DNA of 5,234 nt from Pseudodesulfovibrio sp. (lineage in GTDB: Bacteria; Desulfobacterota; Desulfovibrionia; Desulfovibrionales; Desulfovibrionaceae), in contig JAFLJW010000336.1 in assembly GCA_022712815.1 (NCBI GenBank), positions 1-5,234 on the forward strand. Direction: 5' to 3'. This document shows, piece after piece, positions 1-5,234 of the stretch. The position numbers and the translations under genes are program-made. The notes beneath the pieces were generated by a model that saw only the letters and a list, made by a program, of their open reading frames with translations, was not told the DNA's origin and ran no database searches. Every line of letters begins with the position of its first letter. The stretch's first letter is position 1.

Positions 1-12
1 CGCTATTCTCAT
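1..12 (-). CDS. possible start of a leftward gene, partial (edge)
   Basis: Read on the minus strand, an ATG at 12-10 begins the codons for Met-Arg-Ile-Ala and then runs off the window. Seven bases upstream of it is AAGGA (24-20), within a purine-rich AAGGAAAAGGA stretch. This is as good a ribosome binding site as any in the window. Only four codons are visible, so nothing can be said about function. Other minus-strand ATGs at 70 and 43 share a different open frame to the edge but lack a comparable binding site. If real, this gene would be divergent from the hydrolase at 861, and the long spacer would contain its leader and promoter. The call rests only on start-site signals. Confidence 0.33.
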
Positions 13-19
13 GAACGTG

Positions 20-24
20 TCCTT
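20..24 (-). promoter_or_regulatory. Shine-Dalgarno for the left-edge start
   Basis: AAGGA on the minus strand lies seven bases before the ATG at 12-10. It is the main reason for suspecting a gene leaving the left edge. Confidence 0.35.
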
Positions 25-533
25 TTCCTTGCTGGTTCGCCATAGCATTTACCCCGCAGGGTAATTTCATGCAAGCTCTGAAGCCGCAGAAACAAAACCG
101 GCAGATGCAAATCTGTAATCTGAAACTGAACACGTGGTGCGTTATGGTGTTCCCGGAGCATCCGGGCCTCCGGTCAAGCGTGAATCCAGTTCTTACGAAT
201 TTTCCCTCGCCTCCACAGCGGTCACTTTGGAGGAAAAACAGCCCATCCGATTAAAGCTTACTTTTCTTGAAGAGAAAGAGGGAAGAAATATGGAAGGCTT
301 TGACCAGAAAGGCTCCCTCGATCTCAACTGCACTTGCCTTTTCTTTCAACCTCCCTTCCGTGAGTTGCAACAGCGATTAAGGGTATTTTGGGTTAGAAGC
401 CGACCAAGAGGAAAAAGCGACTTTTGTGGGCGGAACCCGAAAGAACATCATTAACAATCCTCTCCCATACAGAAAAGGAGAGCCTATACTTTTCATGGCT
501 GGGAGCGATTCCTCTTGGATCGGATTCTTGACC

Positions 534-572
534 AAAGCACCCTGCGGCCAAGTTTGGTAAGGGGCTTTTTTT
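534..572 (+). terminator. rho-independent terminator-like hairpin, rightward
   Basis: The arms AAAGC-A-CCCT (534-543) and AGGG-GCTTT (560-568) pair over nine base pairs with one bulged A. The loop holds a further small CCAA/TTGG hairpin (548-557). Seven T residues (566-572) follow the GC part of the stem. The T tract fixes the orientation as plus strand, so some transcript should arrive from the left, although no gene is recognised there. Confidence 0.5.
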
Positions 573-593
573 CGTCCCTTTTTTTGCCCCAAC

Positions 594-616
594 AAAAAAA
601 CGGACCCCGCCCGGGG
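594..616 (-). terminator. possible minus-strand terminator
   Basis: On the minus strand a short, purely GC stem (CCCC, loop GGGC, GGGG; positions 616-605) is followed after TCCG by seven T residues (600-594). The stem is only four to five pairs and the T tract starts four bases after it, so this is weaker than the plus-strand structure at 534-572. It would end transcripts coming from the right, where 620-860 holds no recognisable minus-strand gene. Confidence 0.35.
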
Positions 617-860
617 AGGGCTGCCGTCAGGCATCTTAATTATTTGACTTTTCCATTATTTTCTTCTCTTTTTACCTTCCTCTTAAATGAAGATAGAAAG
701 GCAATCCTATGCTACATTTTTTTGAAGAAGTACGCTCATCCCGGATGGACTCAAAAACAGGTATGATGAAAAAACGAATTGACCTCAAAACTTGAAAACC
801 GCACCATGAAAAAGTCAATCCATGTTTAGACTTTGAGATACCCTTGACCACGGAGCGTTC

Positions 861-1556
861 ATGAATCGCCTGATCCTCTTTTTTTCAATTGCCATCGCAC
901 TGCTGCTGGCAGCCACCACAGCCCAGGCCATCTCCTTTGATCAGGCCATCAGAAAAATTGACCAGCAAGGCAAATATTTATTCTACCTGCATGAAGCCAA
1001 CCTTGAAACAGAAGATGGAAGCGGCTCAAGCAACCGGTACGGGTTATATCTCTACGACCGGATTGTCGAACATTTCGAGGACAGGGGCCTCATCGTCATC
1101 GAGGAAAGGCCCGGCCCGGTCAATCCCAATGCCTACGCCTCAAAGATAGTCTTGCAGGTACGCAAGCTCATGGCCGCCGGGGTTCCGGCAGGCAACATCT
1201 GCGTGGCCGGGTTTTCCAAGGGCGGATTTATCACCTTGCTGGTCGCCTCCAGCCTGAATGATCCGGGTGTGGCCTATGTGGTCATGGCCGGATGCGGCAA
1301 AGGAAAAAACGGTCGGCCATTCGAGCAATTTCTCAAGAAAAAACGTGGCATGCGCCTCAAGGGCAGGCTCTTTTCGATCTATTCGGGCAGCGACCTGGAG
1401 GCCGGGTCGTGCCGGGATGCATCTGAGCAAGCCTCGGTAAATGGCTTCAGGTTCAAGGAAATTCGCCTGAAAAACAACAAGGGCCACGGTATCTTCTACC
1501 AACCCCGCCCGGAATGGGTGGATCTGGTCGCCATCTGGGCCAAGGGTGGCAGATAA
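861..1556 (+). CDS. exported alpha/beta hydrolase
   Basis: This is a 231-residue secreted or periplasmic serine hydrolase of the alpha/beta fold. Residues 1-23 form a signal peptide: Asn-Arg, then a hydrophobic stretch, ending in the cleavage-like motif Ala-Gln-Ala. The nucleophile elbow is GFSKGG with Ser119. The likely acid is Asp178 in SGSD and the base His209 in KGHG, in the order expected of the fold. Near residues 41-45, where many relatives have a Leu-His-Gly oxyanion motif, it reads FYLHE, so Glu replaces Gly. Cys145 and Cys184 could form a disulfide in the periplasm (inference). The ATG at 861 has GGAG five bases upstream (852-855) and places the signal peptide correctly. Its stop overlaps the next start as TAATG, so the two genes are probably translated together. 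The substrate cannot be inferred; the fold covers esterases, lipases and peptidases. Confidence 0.88.
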   Translation: MNRLILFFSIAIALLLAATTAQAISFDQAIRKIDQQGKYLFYLHEANLETEDGSGSSNRYGLYLYDRIVEHFEDRGLIVIEERPGPVNPNAYASKIVLQVRKLMAAGVPAGNICVAGFSKGGFITLLVASSLNDPGVAYVVMAGCGKGKNGRPFEQFLKKKRGMRLKGRLFSIYSGSDLEAGSCRDASEQASVNGFRFKEIRLKNNKGHGIFYQPRPEWVDLVAIWAKGGR

Positions 1557-2611
1557 TGCTCGCACTGGATGTTCCCTTTGTCCCTGACGGGGAGTATCCC
1601 GATTTTCTGGCCGACCACGCACACCCGGTTACCTCGGTCCACTTCAGCCTACACGATCCGAACCTGTCCGATGCCCGTCAGCTCATGGACCGGCATGACT
1701 TGAATACGATCCTCTCCGGCCTTGGAAAACTCGGTGTAGCTGCCCGGTTCGTGCTCATGAACGCCCGCCTTCACGCACCGGAAAAATACTTCAATGGATC
1801 GGGCCTCGACACGACCGCGCACCGGCTGGAAACGCTGCTTGATTCGGCAGACCTGAACGGTATCGTCTTTGCCGATCCCTATTTTCTACAGGCGTTCTCC
1901 GATGCCCACCCCGGTATCGCTGCCAGGCTGGAGGCCGTGCCGAGCGTCAACGCGCTTCTCGATTCAGCGGGCAAGGCGTTTGCCATGCTCGACATGATTG
2001 ACGGCACAGCCTTCAAACCGCCGACCCGGCTGGTGCTGGACCGCTCCCTGAACCGCGACATCAGGAGGCTTGAAGAGACCTCCGCCCGGTTGCGAAAAGC
2101 CTGCCCGGACACAAAACTTTATCTCCTCGCCAATGAGGGGTGCCTGTTCCAATGTCCGTACAAGCCCGCCCATGACGCGCATGTGGCCCTTGTCAACGAG
2201 GGGTTGTGTGGTGAACGAACCTTTGCCATGAACCGTGACTTAGGGTGTGTTCGCCGACTGCTGACCGACCCCGGTTCCATGCTCGCGTCGCCGTTCATTC
2301 GCCCGGAAGACGTGGAGCGATATGAGCCGTATGTGGACGGAATAAAGCTGTGTGGCCGCAACAAGGGGACCCGGTTCCTGAAGCGAGTTGTCAGAGCCTA
2401 TCAGGACAGGGAATACCGGGGCAACCTGCTTGATCTCATGGACACCATGGGTGATCTGTCCGATCAGATGGATATCCCCAACTCGAAACTGCCGAACGAC
2501 TTTGCCGAGCGCGTGACGACCTGCGCCAAGGAGTGTCGAATATGCGGCTGGTGCGCGGCTGTGATGAAAACGATCTCGCTGAGGACCGACCCCGGACTTG
2601 CTCATCAGTAG
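1556..2611 (+). CDS. cysteine-rich U32/UbiU-V-like barrel protein
   Basis: This is a 351-residue cytoplasmic protein without signal peptide or membrane segment. I chose the ATG at 1556, which shares its A with the previous TAA and has an AGGGTGG-like purine stretch just before it; an in-frame ATG at 1514 would lie inside the hydrolase gene. The middle and end resemble the U32 peptidase / UbiU-UbiV group. Residues 189-206 contain NEGC-x3-CPY-x3-H (Cys196, Cys200, His206). SPFIRPEDVERYE (245-257) and DGIKLCGR (261-268) look like the late strands of that barrel. The C-terminus has CX3CX2CX2C (Cys323, 327, 330, 333). Ten cysteines lie between 183 and 333. In UbiU and UbiV such cysteines hold a [4Fe-4S] cluster, so an iron-sulfur protein is a reasonable inference. 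Family resemblance is by eye; peptidase activity is not implied. The gene is certain, the family moderately so, and the reaction unknown. Confidence 0.8.
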   Translation: MLALDVPFVPDGEYPDFLADHAHPVTSVHFSLHDPNLSDARQLMDRHDLNTILSGLGKLGVAARFVLMNARLHAPEKYFNGSGLDTTAHRLETLLDSADLNGIVFADPYFLQAFSDAHPGIAARLEAVPSVNALLDSAGKAFAMLDMIDGTAFKPPTRLVLDRSLNRDIRRLEETSARLRKACPDTKLYLLANEGCLFQCPYKPAHDAHVALVNEGLCGERTFAMNRDLGCVRRLLTDPGSMLASPFIRPEDVERYEPYVDGIKLCGRNKGTRFLKRVVRAYQDREYRGNLLDLMDTMGDLSDQMDIPNSKLPNDFAERVTTCAKECRICGWCAAVMKTISLRTDPGLAHQ

Positions 2612-2671
2612 AGGCGGCATATGGTTTTCTTTTCCCATGGTTTGAAGTAGTGACGGGTTAATCAATTTTTC

Positions 2672-2680
2672 AAAGGAGAT
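2672..2680 (+). promoter_or_regulatory. strong Shine-Dalgarno of the flavin reductase
   Basis: AAAGGAGAT, with GGAG seven bases before the ATG at 2686, is the strongest ribosome binding site in the window. It fixes the start of the flavin reductase and suggests higher translation than for its neighbours. Confidence 0.85.
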
Positions 2681-2685
2681 GAAGC

Positions 2686-3261
2686 ATGAAAAAATCCCTC
2701 GGAGCCAAGACTCTGGCCCAGCCCACTCCGGTCTGGGCGGTTGGTGCATATGACGAAGACGACAAACCCAATGCCATGATCGCTGCCTGGGGCGGCATTT
2801 GCAGCTCTGAACCTCCCTGTCTGGTCGTATCCCTGCGTCCGTCCCGGCACACCTATGCGGGCATCATGAAGCACAAAGCCTTCACCGTGAACGTCTGTCC
2901 CAAATCCCTGGCCGCAGAGTCCGACTACCTCGGCATAGTCTCCGGCAAAAAAGAGGACAAGTTCAAGGTCACAGGGCTGACCCCGAAACGCAGTGATATC
3001 GTGGATGCCCCATACATCGACGATTTTCCGCTTATCATCGAATGCGAGCTTCTTCATACCTATAAGGTTGGCGTTCACACCATGCTGATTGGCGAAATCA
3101 AGGATGTGAAATGCGACGAGGACAAGCTCGTCGATGGCAAGAACCCGGATGTGGAAAAAATCCTCCCCCTCATTTTCACCCCCGGCATCCGTGCCTATCA
3201 CACCATCGGCGAACACGTCGGACAGGCGTTCAGCATGGGCAAGAAATTCATGAAGGATTAA
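2686..3261 (+). CDS. flavoredoxin-like flavin reductase family protein
   Basis: This 191-residue cytoplasmic protein belongs to the flavin reductase-like, FMN-binding split-barrel family. The N-terminus (TLAQPTPVWAVGAYDEDDKP, residues 9-28), the segment NAMIAAWGGICSSEPPC (29-45) and the following VVSLRPSRHTY (47-57) are typical of it. The protein ends near the usual length, as in Desulfovibrio gigas flavoredoxin (gene flr, about 190 residues), which binds FMN and has been linked to thiosulfate reduction. Here it probably binds FMN and passes electrons between a reduced donor and an unidentified partner. Cysteines at 39, 45, 71, 120 and 143 do not form an obvious iron-sulfur motif. The gene lies 74 bases after the U32-like gene; I see no convincing promoter in that gap, so it may be read from upstream, but its own strong ribosome binding site allows separate control. 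The family call is firm; identity as the true flr orthologue is not shown. Confidence 0.93.
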   Translation: MKKSLGAKTLAQPTPVWAVGAYDEDDKPNAMIAAWGGICSSEPPCLVVSLRPSRHTYAGIMKHKAFTVNVCPKSLAAESDYLGIVSGKKEDKFKVTGLTPKRSDIVDAPYIDDFPLIIECELLHTYKVGVHTMLIGEIKDVKCDEDKLVDGKNPDVEKILPLIFTPGIRAYHTIGEHVGQAFSMGKKFMKD

Positions 3262-3310
3262 CCGCACCATGCATGACCCGATCAAACGAACTACCACCCT
3301 CTTCTGTGTG

Positions 3311-3317
3311 AAAAGAG
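3311..3317 (+). promoter_or_regulatory. Shine-Dalgarno favouring the 3323 start
   Basis: AAAAGAG ends five bases before the ATG at 3323. Together with the lipoprotein signal that begins at that codon, it favours this start over the in-frame ATG at 3269, whose best site (GAAGGA, 3252-3257) is eleven bases away and inside the end of the flavin reductase gene. Confidence 0.5.
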
Positions 3318-3322
3318 TTGCC

Positions 3323-4645
3323 ATGCTTCCCCGTTTTCTTCTTGCAGTTTTGCTGCTCTTCGTGGCCGCATGTTCTGTCAAGGCTCCCCAGGGACCGGTG
3401 GCCGATCTGGTCAACCTGACGCAGGATGCCGGGATTTACCACGGACTTGATCCTGCCGCGCCCGTCCTCGCTCCCAAGGCGCAGAAAATAGCTTTCGGTC
3501 ATTTTATGGCAGAACACTTCGGACCGTGGACCAGGACCGAACCGAAGCACACCGCAGAGGAAGTCTTCTGGGGACTCGCGCTCTATCCGAAGAAAAGATT
3601 GTTCGGTGAAAACACCTTGCTTCGGGACCCGGCATGGCTCAAGCGCATGGCTGAAAGTTCGCGGGTGAACGATTATCCGTCCATCAACCGCCGGGCCATT
3701 GCCGTGACCAATACGAGCATGCGTGTCCTGCCGACCGGTCAGCCCGCTTTTTACGATTTCGCCAGAGCGGGTGAAGGGTTCCCCTTTGATTACATGCAGA
3801 ATTCGCTGGTTCTGGCCGGAACCCCCCTTTACGCCTCGCATGTCAGCGCGGACCGGGCCTGGATTATGGTCGAGTCCCGCTTTGCCTACGGCTGGGTGCC
3901 GGTGGAGGATATTGGCTGGGTGGATGATAATTTCATTTCAAAATTCAGAACCGGGCAATACGCTGCCATCACCCGCGACGATGTTTCCATCACCGATATT
4001 GATGGCGACTACCGCTTCACCGGGCATGTGGGGACCATCCTGCCGGTCATGAAAGAAGGAAACGGAGCCAACGGATTTGCCCTTATCATCCCGGTCCGCA
4101 CGGCAAAAGGGGAGGCCGTACCGCAGACGGCCTTTCTGCCAAAAACAGTCGCTCAAGCGGCACCGATTCCAGCCACTCCAGACAATTTCGCCAAACTGGC
4201 CAACGCCATGCTTGGCCGTGCCTACGGATGGGGCGGACTCTATGAAGGGCGCGACTGCTCGGCAGCCACCATGGACCTGATGGCCGCTTTCGGCATCTAT
4301 CTGCCTCGCAACTCCAGCCAGCAGATCAAGGTCGGTGTCAATGCATCTCTCAAGGAAATGAGCGTTGAGGAGAAAAAACAGTTCATCATCAGGAACGCAA
4401 CGCCGTTTTTGACCCTCGTGCGCAAGCCCGGCCACATCATGCTCTACGTTGGGACCAAAGACGGCCAGCCCCTTGTCTTCCATGCAATATGGGGACTCAA
4501 GACCATGGTCGGCGATGGCTATGGGCGCAAGGTCATCGGCAGGGCCGTGATAACTTCGCTTGAACCGGGACTGGAAATGGACGATCTGGCTCGCCCCGAA
4601 GGCGTGCTGTTGGAAATGGTATATGCCATCAGCACCCTGCCCTGA
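3323..4645 (+). CDS. NlpC/P60 (C40) peptidase lipoprotein with SH3b domains
   Basis: This is a 440-residue envelope lipoprotein, probably a gamma-D-glutamyl-L-diamino acid endopeptidase that trims or recycles peptidoglycan stem peptides. Residues 1-16 are a lipoprotein signal with lipobox VAAC, Cys17 being the lipidated residue. An NlpC/P60 N-terminal domain covers roughly 25-120. Two SH3b-like domains follow (about 122-205, with RAWIMVESRFAYGWVP, and about 210-262). The catalytic NlpC/P60 domain runs from about 285 to 440. Its nucleophile is Cys312 in GRDCSAA, the base His371 in KPGHIMLYVG, and the third polar residue is probably His387 in VFHAIWG. This layout matches a Desulfovibrio vulgaris endopeptidase of known structure (DVU_0896, PDB 3M1U as I recall). 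An in-frame ATG at 3269 would add 18 residues before the signal, which is less likely. Catalytic residues are intact and the length is normal. Confidence 0.93.
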   Translation: MLPRFLLAVLLLFVAACSVKAPQGPVADLVNLTQDAGIYHGLDPAAPVLAPKAQKIAFGHFMAEHFGPWTRTEPKHTAEEVFWGLALYPKKRLFGENTLLRDPAWLKRMAESSRVNDYPSINRRAIAVTNTSMRVLPTGQPAFYDFARAGEGFPFDYMQNSLVLAGTPLYASHVSADRAWIMVESRFAYGWVPVEDIGWVDDNFISKFRTGQYAAITRDDVSITDIDGDYRFTGHVGTILPVMKEGNGANGFALIIPVRTAKGEAVPQTAFLPKTVAQAAPIPATPDNFAKLANAMLGRAYGWGGLYEGRDCSAATMDLMAAFGIYLPRNSSQQIKVGVNASLKEMSVEEKKQFIIRNATPFLTLVRKPGHIMLYVGTKDGQPLVFHAIWGLKTMVGDGYGRKVIGRAVITSLEPGLEMDDLARPEGVLLEMVYAISTLP

Positions 4646-4774
4646 CTCGATTCTGCGCGACCGGGACCTTTCAAGGGAAACCTATATTTTCACAGATTGA
4701 TTGGAACACCTGTTTTTGACATTTCCCCGCCCCTTGCGGAAAGCCCGGCAAGTTCGGCTGTGCAATCTAGCCAT

Positions 4775-4790
4775 GGCGTTATGAAACGCC
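4775..4790. other. perfect hairpin between convergent genes
   Basis: GGCGTT (4775-4780) and AACGCC (4785-4790) pair perfectly around the loop ATGA. The hairpin lies between the converging C40 peptidase and helix-turn-helix genes, 15 bases after the latter's stop. No T tract follows on either strand, so it is not a standard rho-independent terminator. It may protect a 3' end or be chance. Confidence 0.4.
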
Positions 4791-4804
4791 CCTGTCCTGA
4801 TCCA

Positions 4805-5026
4805 TCATTTGAACATGTAATTGCTGATATGCCTGTCCCGCTGCTCACGAATCCAGCGGCGCAAATCATCGGGCAGGGCACGCCATGTTCCCTTGGCCCC
4901 ACGCTTCCACGCAGGTAAACCATATTCTGTGACCAACTCATTGATATTTTTAGGATTTTCACCCACCGCACTACATATTTCACGCGCACCTTTCAAACAG
5001 ATTTCATCAACGTGCCCACCTTCCAT
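4805..5026 (-). CDS. small helix-turn-helix protein, probably phage-derived
   Basis: This 73-residue protein resembles the small AlpA/excisionase-like DNA-binding proteins of Desulfovibrio prophages. LKGAREICSAVGENPKNINE (11-30) fits a helix-turn-helix. It is followed by GLPAWKRGAKGTWRALPDDL (36-55), which resembles the wing or second half of MerR/AlpA-type folds, and an arginine-rich RRWIREQRDRH helix (56-66). It probably binds DNA as a phage or prophage regulator; the target is unknown. The ATG at 5026 lies one base after the stop of the upstream DUF5675 gene, which suggests translational coupling. AGGAGA (5044-5039) is 13 bases from this ATG, or four bases from an alternative in-frame GTG at 5035 (76 residues). 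A TTG at 5068 gives 87 residues but lacks support. The gene is less GC-rich than the plus-strand genes, which fits transfer. Confidence 0.75.
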   Translation of the reverse strand: MEGGHVDEICLKGAREICSAVGENPKNINELVTEYGLPAWKRGAKGTWRALPDDLRRWIREQRDRHISNYMFK

Positions 5027-5027
5027 G

Positions 5028-5234
5028 TCACTCACACTTCTCCTCAATATAAAATTGAAAACTCTCAACCTCTGAACACCGCTCCAGGAAATCCCTGAAG
5101 GTCAACCTCGACTGCAAAACACCCCGGTTTTGACCAAGCAACCCGAAATATCTGCCAAGCAACACGCACCCTTGAGTGTCGTCTGCCACATTGCCTGCGT
5201 GGAAGAGAATATGCGAACGCCCAGGCACATCGGA
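5028..5234 (-). CDS. DUF5675 family protein, C-terminal part (edge)
   Basis: The last 68 residues of a minus-strand gene are visible; the frame stays open to the right edge, so the start lies outside. A GTG at 5228 is a codon inside the domain, not the true start. The sequence VPGRSHILFHAGNVADDTQG, followed by CVLLGRYFG, then NRGVLQSRLTFRDFL, matches the core and end of DUF5675 as I know it, a domain common in phages and prophages. The visible part appears to be the final half of such a protein. His12 and Cys23 of the fragment sit in H-x-G-N ... T-x-G-C-V, which recalls the His ... Ser-x-Gly-Cys site of L,D-transpeptidases, so a peptidoglycan-related activity is possible but unproven. It ends in TGA one base before the next gene's ATG, so the two are probably one unit. 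Confidence 0.75.
   Translation of the reverse strand, partial: SDVPGRSHILFHAGNVADDTQGCVLLGRYFGLLGQNRGVLQSRLTFRDFLERCSEVESFQFYIEEKCE

Larger units (their letters stand above)
13..860. other. long non-coding stretch with hairpins
   Basis: About 850 bases hold no protein gene that I can support. The open frames here have no recognisable motifs and their composition looks non-coding. The DNA is AT-richer than the genes to the right, most clearly from about 590 to 840. Visible structure includes small perfect hairpins at 49-64 (TTACCC/GGGTAA, four-base loop), 102-115 (CAGAT/ATCTG), 152-166 (CCCGGA/TCCGGG, three-base loop, with a competing CTCCGG at 168-173), 210-233 (CCTCCA/TGGAGG) and 460-482 (CTCTCC/GGAGAG). 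A plus-strand terminator-like structure lies near 534-572 and a minus-strand one near 594-616. A small RNA, a long regulatory leader, or decayed sequence are all possible. I recognised no tRNA, tmRNA, RNase P RNA, SRP RNA or riboswitch. Confidence 0.6.

Noticed and set aside
69..454. Overlapping plus-strand open frames of 61 and 106 codons
   Set aside because: No motif or family resemblance is visible, no good ribosome binding site precedes them, and the region contains hairpins more in keeping with non-coding DNA.
644..649. TTGACT resembling a -35 promoter box
   Set aside because: No acceptable -10 box lies 16-18 bases downstream; the other TTGA matches near 779-797 also lack one, so no promoter for the hydrolase is called.
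377..766. Open frames of 83-85 codons on both strands across the terminator region
   Set aside because: They run through the T and A tracts and the terminator stems, giving low-complexity peptides with no recognisable features.
797..808. AACCGCACCATG repeated exactly at 3260-3271
   Set aside because: One 12-base exact match is about what chance gives in a window this size, and the two sites share no other context.
763..829. Tiny open frames just before the hydrolase (10 and 7 codons)
   Set aside because: They lack convincing ribosome binding sites and have no attenuator-like structure around them.
1140..1622. 160-codon minus-strand frame
   Set aside because: It is the shadow of the hydrolase gene and the start of the next gene, which have clear motifs and start signals.
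2662..3841. Long minus-strand frames of 250 and 197 codons
   Set aside because: They lie antisense to the flavin reductase and C40 peptidase genes, whose motifs and catalytic residues show the plus strand is coding.
4692..4717. ACAG...CTGT followed by a T tract after the C40 peptidase gene
   Set aside because: The stem is only four pairs with a long unpaired loop, too weak to call a terminator.
4690..4989. 99-codon minus-strand frame
   Set aside because: It overlaps the helix-turn-helix gene in another frame and has no recognisable content.

Overview
The window looks like chromosomal DNA from a sulfate-reducing deltaproteobacterium (Desulfovibrionaceae, Desulfovibrio/Pseudodesulfovibrio type). 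The main support is a flavoredoxin-type flavin reductase next to a lipoprotein cell-wall peptidase with the N-terminal domain / two SH3b / NlpC-P60 layout known from Desulfovibrio. The assignment comes from protein resemblance judged by eye; no search was run.

Layout. Positions 1-12 (minus) may hold the first codons of a gene leaving the left edge, preceded by a good Shine-Dalgarno sequence. About 13-860 carries no convincing protein gene: it is AT-richer than the rest, has several small hairpins, and contains two terminator-like structures facing each other around 534-616. From 861 to 4645 four plus-strand genes follow closely: an exported alpha/beta hydrolase (861-1556), a cysteine-rich protein resembling the U32 peptidase / UbiU-UbiV barrel group (1556-2611, start overlapping the previous stop by one base), a flavoredoxin-like flavin reductase (2686-3261, strong ribosome binding site) and an NlpC/P60 lipoprotein (about 3323-4645). 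After a 159-base gap the right end is on the minus strand: a small helix-turn-helix protein (4805-5026), and upstream of it the C-terminal part of a DUF5675-type protein (5028 to the edge). Their stop and start are separated by one base. This pair looks like phage-derived cargo facing the chromosomal genes.

How the genes fit together. The hydrolase and the U32-like protein are translationally coupled but act in different compartments (periplasm and cytoplasm). The flavin reductase is cytoplasmic and the C40 peptidase is envelope-anchored. All four may be co-transcribed, but I see no single pathway joining them. The right-hand pair is a separate unit whose remaining genes lie outside the window.

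No RNA gene, CRISPR array, insertion sequence or complete mobile element could be recognised. The most interesting points are the cysteine-rich U32-like protein, the transpeptidase-like His...Gly-Cys motif in the DUF5675 fragment, and the unexplained 850-base region with opposed terminators.
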